This document shows positions 1 through 7,527 of a DNA stretch of 27,359 bases, piece by piece. The notes under the pieces are model-generated. The model was not told where the DNA came from, did no database searches, and worked only from the letters and a program-made list of their open reading frames with translations. Within the stretch, counting starts at the first letter, position 1. Each line of letters opens with the position of its first letter. Made by a program: the position numbers and the translations under genes. Source of the DNA: an uncultured Eubacteriales bacterium (GTDB lineage Bacteria; Bacillota; Clostridia; Peptostreptococcales; Anaerovoracaceae); contig UQEW01000025.1 of the NCBI GenBank assembly GCA_900540145.1, positions 1-27,359 on the forward strand, read 5' to 3'.

Positions 1-142
1 CCGGTTTCGGCTGACTTTTTCTTGCAAATCTTGAAAAAATGTCAGTCAAATCATCGATTTTGCAGACTTTTTGTCTGATTATTATGATTTTTTACATTTT
101 GGGCGGTTCCTACGCTTAAAAAATACCATTTTATGTAAATTT

Positions 143-179
143 GCTGACAAAATTCTGAAAAGAAGAAAATTTTGTCAGC
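143..179. repeat. Perfect 12-bp inverted repeat (hairpin)
   Basis: GCTGACAAAATT at 143-154 is perfectly complementary to AATTTTGTCAGC at 168-179, with a 13-nt loop. There is no T-run directly after it on either strand, so it is not a classic intrinsic terminator. The half-site GCTGACAAAA recurs at 27278-27287 near the right edge, in each case 30-65 nt from a TGTCTAC-type repeat copy. Confidence 0.7.
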
Positions 180-208
180 GCCGGCATCATGCACATTGTC
201 CCCATGAC

Positions 209-224
209 TGTCTACCGCCTGAAC
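209..224 (+). repeat. Short dispersed repeat, copy 1 (TGTCTACMGYCTGAR)
   Basis: TGTCTACCGCCTGAAC matches the copy at 403-418 in 14 of 16 positions, and matches the minus strand at 27200-27214. All three copies are intergenic. See the copy at 403 for the terminator context. Confidence 0.55.
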
Positions 225-370
225 ATAGCCCCAGTTACCAGGATAAAATTATCCCTGTCATCCGATGTACGATATCAAAAACCTTCTTACGCGACACATA
301 AAGAATATACAGACAGCAAAGAAGAACACAAATAAGTCTTCAGCTGCAACGTACGAAAAAAGTAAAAGAA

Positions 371-402
371 AACCCCGGACGATCATACAATTGTCCGGGG
401 TT
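371..402 (-). terminator. Intrinsic terminator downstream of minD
   Basis: AACCCCGGAC at 371-380 pairs perfectly with GTCCGGGGTT at 393-402 around a 12-nt loop. Read on the minus strand, the stem is followed by TTTTCTTTTAC and more T residues, the usual layout of a rho-independent terminator. It lies about 55 nt past the minD stop codon and probably ends the radC-mre-minD transcript. The plus-strand side has only a short TTT, so plus-direction activity would be weaker. Confidence 0.8.
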
Positions 403-418
403 TGTCTACAGTCTGAAC
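403..418 (+). repeat. Short dispersed repeat, copy 2
   Basis: TGTCTACAGTCTGAAC follows the GGGG/TT end of the 371-402 hairpin and runs into the next hairpin at 416-447. It matches copy 1 at 209-224 and the reverse strand at 27200-27214, which also directly adjoins a GC-rich hairpin. The association with terminator hairpins in two of three copies suggests a repeat linked to transcript ends. Confidence 0.55.
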
Positions 419-447
419 TACCGCCAGCGACTTGGCCGGCGGTAGTT
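416..447. terminator. Second hairpin beside the minD end, terminator-like
   Basis: AACTACCGCC at 416-425 is perfectly complementary to GGCGGTAGTT at 438-447, with a 12-nt GC-rich loop. On the plus strand it is followed by TTAACTT, a weak T-tract. On the minus strand it comes 9 nt after the minD stop and could act as a first stem in a double terminator. It has no good T-run in that direction, so its role is uncertain. Confidence 0.55.
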
Positions 448-456
448 TTAACTTCG

Positions 457-1191
457 CTATTCTGTCTCCATCATGTTTTTTATCCTGTCCGCCATGGCGT
501 CAAAGCTTTTAGCTATATATGTATCAGCCATAATCACGATAGGAATGCCTAAATTGGTTGAAATGTGAATGTTTTCGTCTTCTTTTATCACACCTACTAT
601 TTTATCTCTAATGTTTTTCGTTATTTCTTCGAAAGATGGAGCTCTTCCCGATTCTATTAATTCAAAATTAATCCTGTTGACTATATAAGCGATTCTTGGG
701 ACACCCTGCGCTTCTAAAGCGTGCTGAACCATATCGGCATTTCTCAGAGAAGCATATTCGGGGTTTACAACTATCACTCCCAGATCTGCTCCTCCTGCAG
801 CAACTGCCATGCCGTCGTCTATGCCGGCAGGAGAATCTATAACTATATAGTCAAATTTTTTCTTAAGCTTGCCGCACAACACTTTTACATGCAGAGGTGT
901 TATTTCACCCTTTGGCCTCTGAGGAGACGCAGCCATGAAAAACAATCCGGGAAAGCTCTTATCCTTTACCAGGGCTTGTTTTATCCTGCAAACTCCTGTG
1001 AGAACATCATTGACATCATAAACTATATTGTTTTCAAGTCCCAGATAAAGGTCCAGATTACGCAGACCCGTATCTAAATCGACGAGCACTACCTTATGGC
1101 CCTGTCGAGCTAAAGTAGCTCCCAAGTTAGCCGCGAACATGGTTTTGCCTGTTCCGCCTTTGCCTGATGCAACTACTATAACCTTGCTCAT
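457..1191 (-). CDS. minD: MinD-like septum-site ATPase, short form
   Basis: A ParA/MinD-family P-loop ATPase of 244 residues. MinD positions division by recruiting MinC to the membrane. Residues 10-17 (GKGGTGKT) are the deviant Walker A motif with signature Lys11. A DLDTGLRNLDLYLG segment follows near residue 40, and DSPAGID (Walker B region) is typical of MinD rather than ParA or FlhG. Usual MinD length is about 265-270. This protein stops just after the last core helix and lacks the C-terminal amphipathic membrane-targeting helix. The gene begins 22 nt after pbp2 with a GGGAGG ribosome binding site and is last in the radC-mreBCD-pbp2 run. No minC or minE is present. The family call is secure. 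Whether it still works in division-site placement is open. Confidence 0.88.
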   Translation of the reverse strand: MSKVIVVASGKGGTGKTMFAANLGATLARQGHKVVLVDLDTGLRNLDLYLGLENNIVYDVNDVLTGVCRIKQALVKDKSFPGLFFMAASPQRPKGEITPLHVKVLCGKLKKKFDYIVIDSPAGIDDGMAVAAGGADLGVIVVNPEYASLRNADMVQHALEAQGVPRIAYIVNRINFELIESGRAPSFEEITKNIRDKIVGVIKEDENIHISTNLGIPIVIMADTYIAKSFDAMADRIKNMMETE

Positions 1192-1213
1192 GGCTGTTCC
1201 TCCCGTTACAAAA

Positions 1214-3973
1214 TTACTGTATTTTAGATGTTAAATCAATTTCATCGTATTTACCTTCGTTGTCCAAATAGGAGCCTATAATCTCTCTGGCAACAGGAGC
1301 CGCGTTGGATGATATGCCTCCCTGGACCAGCAATACTACTACCGCTATCTTAGGGTCATCGGCCGGAGCCATGGTAACTACCCACGCGAAGTGATCGTAG
1401 GTGTCTTTGTACCGGTCTATCTGCGACTGGGTAACTGTCCTGTCGCTGGCCAGTATAAGAGCGTCGTCAACAGCGTCGTTTTCAGTAGGATATTTCTCTC
1501 TGTCTTCTTTCATAAGCTGCTTCATAGTCTCTTCTACTTCATCCCACGAAACTTTCGACGTTATTCTGCTTAAATTTTCTTTAACATATGAAACTTCATC
1601 AGCCGGGTTGATGTATCCCGATCTCTCAGCTGTTCCTGTTTTACCTGCCACGGAATATTTAAAATTTCTGAAGCAGGACGCCAGCGTACCATTGGTAGCA
1701 ACTCGTCTCATACCTTCCAGTACTTTATCCATATCGTCCGAATCCACATCTATCTGGTACGGCTCTCCTTTTACTTTTTCTCCTTCGCCTTCTATTCCCT
1801 TGACTATGCTTACCTGATTTCTTTTTCCATTATTGCCAAGAGTAGCTACATAATTGGCCATCTGCAAAGGTGTATAAGCATTGTCACCTTGTCCTATGGA
1901 AATATTAAACTCGTCACCTATGGTCCACTGAGCCTGGTTAAAGTAAGAATACTTACATAAATCTGTCAGGCTCTCAATCTTATCTTCCATTACGCTGGTC
2001 TGCTCGCCTACTCGCTTTATAATTTCTTCTCGTGAAGGATTTTCTTCAGTCCAGCTTACTATAGTATCTATATCTTTTCTAAGAGCTTCGTCGTCATTGA
2101 CTACCGACTCGGGCCAATACTGAGAAGCCGAGCTATAAAGAGCAGACCAAAGGGAATTTTTCATCCCTTCCATCTTCTTCTCTGCTGAAGCCAAAGACGT
2201 GGTGCCCTCCGGCAGTTCTATGCCTGTCGGTTCGCCAAGACCAAATTCTTTAGCTACTTCCATTATCTTCTCTATGGTTATCTCTTCATCGTATCCCAGC
2301 GATGCTCCCGTGTTCCAGTTGATTCCGGTGGCTACGCAATAAAAATAATAGTTACAGGAATTTTGTATACCTGTCACAAGAGTTTGGCTGCCATGGCTTC
2401 CACCATATGAGTTCCAAACGCTGCAACCCCATTTTCTATCTCCCACCTGAATGTAACCGCCATCATAAATAACCGTGTCGGGATTAAGCCCGCATTTCAA
2501 AGCTGCTACAGCTGTAACAGGTTTAAAGGTCGAGCCCGGCTGAACAGCAGATTTGGTCGCTATATTGTATAAAGGCGTCGGAGCCATGTAATCTCTCGGA
2601 TTGGTGCTTTGAACCGACTCCCAGTCTTCTGTAGAAATACCTTCCGCAAATATGTTAGGGTCATAGTCGGGATAGCTGGCCATCGCCAGTACGTCTCCCG
2701 TTTCAACATCTATGGCTACGGCAGCCCCGGAAGCGCAGTTTTCATATTTGGACATTCTCATGCTTCCGTACTCACCACGGAAGGTGCCTCCTGACTGAAT
2801 TTTGGTTATAGCTTCCTCCAAGGCTTCTTCTGCAACTTTCTGCAGTTCCAAGTCGACAGTCAGATAAACGTTTTTCCCTGCTACAGGCTCAGTTTCGCTC
2901 AATGTGGCTATATAATCGCCTCCGCTGTTTACTCTTACGCTTCTCACACCGTCTTTACCCTTAAGATAAGATTCCATAGATGCCTCTATGCCATCTTTTC
3001 CGATAAGGTCGGTAGCATTGTACCCTTTTTCAGTCACATATTCTTCGTACTGACTGTCGGAAATGCTTCCCATATACCCGATAACATGAGCTAAAGTAGA
3101 GCCGTTAGGATAATATCTGACCGATTCAGTGCCTATCTCAACGCCCGGCAGCTGTCCGGACATTTCTTCTATATATACGACGGTTTCATCGCTTACGTCT
3201 TCTGCAATGGTGCTGGACTGATATCTATTATAACCCACGCTCTTTACTTCTTCCCGGATTCTGAAGATCTTTCTGACTTCGCTGTCTGAAAGGTCCTCAT
3301 CGATAGAATAAGTTTCACGTAACTTTTCAAAGGCCTCTTCCGCTGTAAGATCCTCGTCCAAACCATATTTTTCGAGAAATTCTGCTTTATCCCTGTCATA
3401 TGAGAACTGCATATTTCTCACATATATCGGCGGATAGACGCCATACGTTTCCTGAAGCTCTGTCATGGCTTCGTATCTGTCTAATTCGGGGTCTATATCA
3501 TAGGTGGTCCTTAGAGCGTTAAAAGCTTCCTCTGCTGTAAAATCCGAAGGGAATCTCCTTGATTCCAGCCACTCGGCTTTCTCGTCATCATAAGAGTACC
3601 TAAACTCAGTGCCGTCTTCTCCCTCTGAGATAAGTATAGGAAAATTATCTACATACTCGTCTCCGTTCTGTTCAAGTATTTTCACTATCCCATAAGCGGC
3701 ATTATTGATTTCCTCTGTGGAAAGGCCGCTGACGTTAAACGACACGGTAAATATCTGTTTATTGGTCGCTATGACTCTTCCGTATCTATCTAAAATTTCT
3801 CCTCTTGGAGCAGTGGTTATTATTTCTTTAGTATTCTGGCTTTCGGCTTGAGCGCTCCAATCCTCATGCTGAGGTACGGTCAGAACAAAAAGTCTTATGC
3901 AGAGCACAATAACCAATACTATAGTCAATATTAAAATTTGATAAAATCTGGAATTTAGAAGTTTATTGTTCAT
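1214..3973 (-). CDS. mrdA: Penicillin-binding protein 2, class B D,D-transpeptidase of the elongasome
   Basis: A 919-residue membrane-anchored transpeptidase that cross-links peptidoglycan during cell elongation with MreBCD and RodA. One membrane helix lies at about residues 11-33. The dimerisation/pedestal region follows, then the transpeptidase domain. The three catalytic motifs are visible: STFK at 481-484 (nucleophile Ser481), SCN at 539-541 and KTG at 778-780. It is much longer than E. coli PBP2 (about 630). Part of the extra length comes from a duplicated block at residues 124-169 and 188-233, and part from an insert between SCN and KTG (about 590-690). The start overlaps the mreD stop (ATGA), so the two are translationally coupled. 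The position between mreD and minD fits the mrdA role. Confidence 0.93.
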   Translation of the reverse strand: MNNKLLNSRFYQILILTIVLVIVLCIRLFVLTVPQHEDWSAQAESQNTKEIITTAPRGEILDRYGRVIATNKQIFTVSFNVSGLSTEEINNAAYGIVKILEQNGDEYVDNFPILISEGEDGTEFRYSYDDEKAEWLESRRFPSDFTAEEAFNALRTTYDIDPELDRYEAMTELQETYGVYPPIYVRNMQFSYDRDKAEFLEKYGLDEDLTAEEAFEKLRETYSIDEDLSDSEVRKIFRIREEVKSVGYNRYQSSTIAEDVSDETVVYIEEMSGQLPGVEIGTESVRYYPNGSTLAHVIGYMGSISDSQYEEYVTEKGYNATDLIGKDGIEASMESYLKGKDGVRSVRVNSGGDYIATLSETEPVAGKNVYLTVDLELQKVAEEALEEAITKIQSGGTFRGEYGSMRMSKYENCASGAAVAIDVETGDVLAMASYPDYDPNIFAEGISTEDWESVQSTNPRDYMAPTPLYNIATKSAVQPGSTFKPVTAVAALKCGLNPDTVIYDGGYIQVGDRKWGCSVWNSYGGSHGSQTLVTGIQNSCNYYFYCVATGINWNTGASLGYDEEITIEKIMEVAKEFGLGEPTGIELPEGTTSLASAEKKMEGMKNSLWSALYSSASQYWPESVVNDDEALRKDIDTIVSWTEENPSREEIIKRVGEQTSVMEDKIESLTDLCKYSYFNQAQWTIGDEFNISIGQGDNAYTPLQMANYVATLGNNGKRNQVSIVKGIEGEGEKVKGEPYQIDVDSDDMDKVLEGMRRVATNGTLASCFRNFKYSVAGKTGTAERSGYINPADEVSYVKENLSRITSKVSWDEVEETMKQLMKEDREKYPTENDAVDDALILASDRTVTQSQIDRYKDTYDHFAWVVTMAPADDPKIAVVVLLVQGGISSNAAPVAREIIGSYLDNEGKYDEIDLTSKIQ

Positions 3974-4473
3974 CTGAAATACCTGTCTTTATGATGTCTT
4001 ACAACTTTTCTGATTAATATCAGATATATTATAGTTATAACCACCATCGAATAAAGTATTATCCACGGTAATTTGCCAAATACATAGATTATGCCTATTG
4101 GATTTCCTGCTATGCTGTGAAGTCCCCAGTTTATAAGATAATAAGTGATAAACGACAATACGGATACAATCCACATGTTGAAAATGTTTTCTATATTAAC
4201 ATATTCTCTTGCCAGCATTATACCTAAAGCTACAATTGTAAATGCTATAGGAGCCGGTCCTATTACGTCGCTGTAGCATATGTCATATAATACTCCAAAT
4301 ACAGCGCCGTAAACGACTCCATACATTTCCTCTTCATATATAAAGGAAAATATGACCACCAGGCAGAGCAAAAGGTTAGGTGTATATCCGCCTATGTTGA
4401 TCATATTTAAAAGCGATGGCTGTATCAGAAATGCCACAAGAAAAATTATTCCGGCTTTCCAATATTTCATCAT
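3970..4473 (-). CDS. mreD: Rod-shape-determining membrane protein MreD
   Basis: A 167-residue, very hydrophobic protein with about five predicted membrane helices, the usual size and profile of MreD. MreD is an integral-membrane part of the elongasome that works with MreC and PBP2. The N-terminal segment has the family-like pattern of a first helix followed by a conserved hydrophobic GG-rich stretch. The gene overlaps mreC upstream and pbp2 downstream by 4 nt each (ATGA type). Sequence conservation in MreD is low, so the call rests mainly on topology, length and the mreB-mreC-mreD-pbp2 order. Confidence 0.9.
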   Translation of the reverse strand: MMKYWKAGIIFLVAFLIQPSLLNMINIGGYTPNLLLCLVVIFSFIYEEEMYGVVYGAVFGVLYDICYSDVIGPAPIAFTIVALGIMLAREYVNIENIFNMWIVSVLSFITYYLINWGLHSIAGNPIGIIYVFGKLPWIILYSMVVITIIYLILIRKVVRHHKDRYFR

Positions 4474-5285
4474 AAGATCACCGACACCTTCCTCAAGCTG
4501 TTGAGATCTACAGAAGGCTCTACCGTAATCTCCTTAATAAGGGTATTGCTGTTACTCGTAACACTTCTCACGCTGCCTATCTCCAGACCCTCAGGGAAAA
4601 TCCCCATTCCGGAAGTTAAAAGTATGTCTCCCTCCGCTACAGTTGAATCTTCGTCCAGCATATATCCGCTTATATATCCTTGAGAGTTTCCTGTCACAAT
4701 GCCCAGCTGGCTGTCGTCCCTGGCTAATTTAAAACTAACGCGGCTGCCGCTGTCGATTATAGAAACCACTTTAGCCCATCCTTCGCCCGCGTCTTCTACT
4801 CTGCCCACAAGTCCGGCTCCGTTGATGACTATCTTACCCTCAGTGATGCCTGCTTCAGTTCCTCTGTCTATGGTAAATGTATTGGTCCAATTAGAACCGT
4901 CTTTCAAAGTCACATCTGCAGTGACGACGTCAAAATTCTGTTCAGTATAATCATAGTTGAGCAACTGAGAAAGCTCTTCAAGCTGTTCCAGCTGGCTTTC
5001 TTCCAATCTGGCCGCCGCCAATTCTCTCTCCAACCTGGCATTTTCCTCTTCCAATTCATCAATTCTGTCCTGCATCTGATTGTGAGAAAAAATTCCTGTT
5101 ACTTGTTCTCGTATGCCGTTTCCCAATGATGATAAGAAGCCGGACACTCCGGACGTGCCATCATTTATCACGCTGGTGAGCGGATTACTCCCTCCCACCG
5201 CAATTGATACGACAAAGATTATCACAAGTACCATAAGCAATGCTAACAGCCCGGCTATCAGCTTATGTTCCCTAATCCACCTCAT
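4470..5285 (-). CDS. mreC: Rod-shape-determining protein MreC
   Basis: A 271-residue bitopic protein with a short cytoplasmic tail, one membrane helix at about residues 10-31, a coiled coil rich in Leu and Glu at about 70-110, and a C-terminal beta-barrel domain. The segment GAGLVGRVEDAGEGWAKV is characteristic of MreC. MreC bridges MreB filaments inside the cell to PBP2 outside and activates PBP2. The gene starts 6 nt after mreB and overlaps mreD. Length is normal for the family. Confidence 0.94.
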   Translation of the reverse strand: MRWIREHKLIAGLLALLMVLVIIFVVSIAVGGSNPLTSVINDGTSGVSGFLSSLGNGIREQVTGIFSHNQMQDRIDELEEENARLERELAAARLEESQLEQLEELSQLLNYDYTEQNFDVVTADVTLKDGSNWTNTFTIDRGTEAGITEGKIVINGAGLVGRVEDAGEGWAKVVSIIDSGSRVSFKLARDDSQLGIVTGNSQGYISGYMLDEDSTVAEGDILLTSGMGIFPEGLEIGSVRSVTSNSNTLIKEITVEPSVDLNSLRKVSVIL

Positions 5286-5291
5286 AAATCT

Positions 5292-6338
5292 CTATCCTCT
5301 TCTCTTGGATTTTCTCGTATATACCTTGAGTTTTTCTATATCCTCCAGCGCTTTTCCCGTTCCTACGGCAACAGCTTCGAATGAGTTCTCCGATATGGCT
5401 ACATCCATATCGGTCTTTTTCTTTATAAGTCTGTCCAAATTATATATGTTTGCTCCGCCTCCTGAGAGCATCATGCCGTTTTCGGCAATATCAGCTGCAA
5501 TTTCAGGCGGTGCTTTTTCGATGGTGCTCTTGACAGCATCTACTATCATGTCCATGGCTTCTTGAAGAGCTATCATCATATCTTTGTTGGTAACTTCAAG
5601 GGTTTTAGGAAGCCCTGAAATGATATCTCTTCCTCTGGCGTTCATGGTCTTTATAATCTCATTTCCAAATTCGTCTTCATCCATGCAGGCGCAGCCTATG
5701 TTTATTTTTAATTCTTCGGCAGTTTTTTCTCCTATAAGCAATGCGTGACGTTTTCTCATGTATTGAACTATCGCTTCATTGAACTTATCCCCGGCATGGC
5801 GTATTGAGGTGCTGGAAACTATACCGCCTAAGGCTATTATGGCAACATCAGTTGTTCCCCCGCCTATATCCGCAATCATGCAACCCGTATTTCCATCTAC
5901 AGGAAGTCCTGAACCGATGGCGGCAGCCATAGGCTCATCCATTATATACACTTCAGTAGCTCCCATATTTCTTACTACTTCTTCCACAGCACGGCGCTCA
6001 ACTTCCGTAACTCCTGTAGGTACGCCTACAGCAACACGGAAGTTCTTTATCTTATTAGTCTTTATTGCTCTCTCCATAAAAGTCTTGAGCATGTCTGCAG
6101 TTTTGTCAAAATCGGAAATTACTCCGTCTTGCAGAGGCCGCACCACATTGATATTTTTCGGTGCTTTCCCGAGCATAGCTTTCGCCTCTATGCCGACTGC
6201 TATTATCTTAGGTGTATCTGCGTCTACTGCTATCACAGATGGCTCGTTCAATATTATTCCACTGTCTTTCTCATAAATCAATGTATTAGCGGTTCCAAGG
6301 TCAATACCGATATCTTTTGGTTTGAAAAAACTAAACAT
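5292..6338 (-). CDS. mreB: Rod-shape-determining actin-like protein MreB
   Basis: A 348-residue actin/HSP70-fold ATPase that forms membrane filaments guiding lateral wall synthesis. Phosphate-1 loop DIGIDLGTANTLIY lies at about residues 10-23. The phosphate-2 region IADIGGGTTDVAII and the adenosine motif MLSGGGANI are both present. An amphipathic N-terminus (MFSFFKPK) fits membrane binding in Gram-positive MreB. Length is typical. It lies 27 nt downstream of radC with an AGAGGAG ribosome binding site and leads the mreBCD block. Confidence 0.96.
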   Translation of the reverse strand: MFSFFKPKDIGIDLGTANTLIYEKDSGIILNEPSVIAVDADTPKIIAVGIEAKAMLGKAPKNINVVRPLQDGVISDFDKTADMLKTFMERAIKTNKIKNFRVAVGVPTGVTEVERRAVEEVVRNMGATEVYIMDEPMAAAIGSGLPVDGNTGCMIADIGGGTTDVAIIALGGIVSSTSIRHAGDKFNEAIVQYMRKRHALLIGEKTAEELKINIGCACMDEDEFGNEIIKTMNARGRDIISGLPKTLEVTNKDMMIALQEAMDMIVDAVKSTIEKAPPEIAADIAENGMMLSGGGANIYNLDRLIKKKTDMDVAISENSFEAVAVGTGKALEDIEKLKVYTRKSKRRG

Positions 6339-6365
6339 TATCCTGCTCCTCTTTCTGATTCTTTT

Positions 6366-7043
6366 TTAGATTTTCCCCATCGATCTCATGCTTATATACC
6401 GTCCATCTCCTATTATCAGATGATCAAGAACTTTTATTCCTAAAATATTGCCGCACATCACCAGTCTTTCGGTGGTTGCAAAATCTTCTTTGCTGGGCGA
6501 TGGATCTCCGCTGGGGTGATTATGCACAAAAACTATAGCAGCAGCACTTTTTTTAACTGCCTGATTGAATACTTCTCTCGGGTGCACCAATGTACTTGTC
6601 AGCTCTCCTACAGAAACCGTTTCAGCTGAAATAACCCCTCCTTTGGAATCTAGAAGAAGCGTCTTAAAAAACTCTTTTTTCTTATAACGCAATTCTTCCA
6701 TAAACATTTGGGCAATGTCTTCATCGCTCTCAATTTTGTTTACTTCTTTTGCAGGTTTTGCGGCAATACGTTTTCCAAGCTCCACCGCCGCCATTATCCT
6801 GGCTGCTTTAGATCTGCCTATGCCATGTATGGACATCAATTCTTCCGGTGTGCTTTCTCTCAAATAGCTTATGCCGCTTTCGTCTTTTGCCAAAACCTCT
6901 TCAGCTAATGCCATAGCCGATTTTTCTCTTGTTCCTGAATGTATTAAAAGCGCAAGCAATTCCCCGTTGGAAAGGCTTTCTATTCCTTTAGAAAAGCTCT
7001 TTTCCACAGGTCGTTCTTCTTTAGGCAAACTTTTGATTTTCAT
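6366..7043 (-). CDS. radC: RadC family JAB/MPN-domain protein
   Basis: A 225-residue protein with the RadC arrangement: an N-terminal helix-hairpin-helix segment (GIGRSKAARIMAAVELG at 74-90) and a C-terminal JAMM metalloprotease-like domain. The metal-site motif HNHPSGDPSPS has His174, His176 and Asp180. The old name DNA repair protein comes from an E. coli allele later explained otherwise, and the true function is not settled. Placement immediately upstream of mreBCD is the arrangement known from Bacillus and many Clostridia. It is the first gene behind the promoter at 7113-7141. Confidence 0.93.
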   Translation of the reverse strand: MKIKSLPKEERPVEKSFSKGIESLSNGELLALLIHSGTREKSAMALAEEVLAKDESGISYLRESTPEELMSIHGIGRSKAARIMAAVELGKRIAAKPAKEVNKIESDEDIAQMFMEELRYKKKEFFKTLLLDSKGGVISAETVSVGELTSTLVHPREVFNQAVKKSAAAIVFVHNHPSGDPSPSKEDFATTERLVMCGNILGIKVLDHLIIGDGRYISMRSMGKI

Positions 7044-7112
7044 CCGTCTCTCCTCTCAAGCCGATGAAAATCTTATACCTCACCCTATTCAAAATGCATA
7101 TTTTTATTTAAA

Positions 7113-7141
7113 ATTATATCATTTTTTGCTTGCAAGTACAA
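7113..7141 (-). promoter_or_regulatory. Sigma-A promoter for radC-mreBCD-pbp2-minD
   Basis: On the minus strand, TTGTAC (7136-7141) and TATAAT (7113-7118) are separated by 17 nt. The -10 is perfect and the -35 has four of six consensus bases. The start of transcription would be near 7106, about 60 nt before the radC start. Gene gaps downstream are 27 nt or less, so one transcript to the terminator at 371-402 is plausible. Confidence 0.7.
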
Positions 7142-7162
7142 GTGAAGGTTCGGTAATAATTT

Positions 7163-7190
7163 TTGAAGTTTAGGTCATAATACTTATGTA
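7163..7190 (+). promoter_or_regulatory. Possible promoter for the DUF1540 gene
   Basis: TTGAAG (7163-7168) and TATGTA (7185-7190) with a 16-nt spacer lie about 30 nt before the small gene, which has a strong ribosome binding site. Both hexamers are imperfect. A sporulation sigma could equally be used. Confidence 0.35.
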
Positions 7191-7219
7191 AAATTAAACA
7201 TTAAGGAGGATTGAAATTT

Positions 7220-7387
7220 ATGACTCATAAAAACAGCCAAACCATCAGATGTACTGTAGACCAGTGCAAATTCCATGAAAAGACAGAGAATCTGTGTTCT
7301 CTGGATGCTATCACTGTAGGCACTCACGAGGCTAATCCAAGCATGGACCAGTGCACAGACTGTTTGTCATTTGAGAAATGCAGATAG
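7220..7387 (+). CDS. Small Cys-rich DUF1540 protein
   Basis: A 55-residue reading frame starting with ATG 11 nt behind a near-perfect AAGGAGG ribosome binding site (7203-7209). It has six cysteines at 11, 16, 26, 45, 48 and 55, in the spacing of DUF1540 (CxxxxC, then a lone Cys, then CxxC, then a terminal Cys). The IRCTVDQC start and the phrase SLDAITVG are typical of the domain. Function is unknown. The Cys pattern suggests a small metal-binding or disulfide-bonded protein. DUF1540 proteins are common in spore-forming Firmicutes, and this one lies directly before sigK. It is divergent from radC. Confidence 0.85.
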   Translation: MTHKNSQTIRCTVDQCKFHEKTENLCSLDAITVGTHEANPSMDQCTDCLSFEKCR

Positions 7388-7443
7388 TCTGACAATATCT
7401 GAGAACAACAGATAATATCTGTCTCCCCCTCTTGGAGCAAATA

Positions 7444-7475
7444 GGTACTGGCACTTTTTAATGTTGCCAGGCACC
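7444..7475 (+). repeat. Extragenic hairpin with a GGTxCTGGCA/TGCCAGxxACC stem
   Basis: GGTACTGGCA (7444-7453) can pair with TGCCAGGCACC (7465-7475), giving a stem of about nine pairs with one mismatch or bulge and an 11-nt loop. No T-run follows, so it is not a plain terminator. GGTGCCTGGCACC-type hairpins are known as dispersed intergenic elements in Firmicutes. The 3' arm overlaps the candidate -35 of the sigK promoter. Confidence 0.5.
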
Positions 7476-7499
7476 GGACATCCTGAATTTGCATATAGT
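7472..7499 (+). promoter_or_regulatory. Candidate SigE/SigK-type promoter for sigK
   Basis: CATATAGT (7492-7499), preceded by G, resembles the -10 of the mother-cell sigma factors (SigE CATACANT, SigK GCATANNNTA). An AC at 7473-7474, 17 nt upstream, fits the short SigK -35. In Bacillus, sigK is read by SigE and then by SigK itself. No good sigma-A hexamers are seen. The call rests on short motifs only. Confidence 0.4.
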
Positions 7500-7527
7500 T
7501 TTAATCTATAGAGGGGGTTTTACATAA

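Larger units (their letters stand above)
1..370. other. Intergenic stretch without a supported gene; hairpin-rich
   Basis: No convincing coding sequence is seen. The short open frames here lack ribosome binding sites and recognisable protein features. The stretch is AT-rich and holds three successive hairpins: an imperfect one at 11-45 (CTGACTTTTTC against GAAAAAATGTCAG), a short one at 63-77 (CAGAC, five T, GTCTG) and a perfect 12-bp one at 143-179. The first and third have TGAC/GTCA cores. A GGATAA-AA-TTATCC palindrome lies at 241-254, and a copy of a short repeat at 209-224. It could be the 3' region of a gene to the left, a small RNA locus or a repeat nest. I cannot decide from the sequence. 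Confidence 0.5.

Noticed and set aside
71..552. Two overlapping plus-strand open frames at the left edge
   Set aside because: No ribosome binding site, low-complexity residues, no family resemblance, and the second runs antisense into minD and through the terminator hairpins.
7388..7430. Possible terminator after DUF1540
   Set aside because: The dyads there are short and no T-run follows, so read-through toward sigK cannot be excluded.
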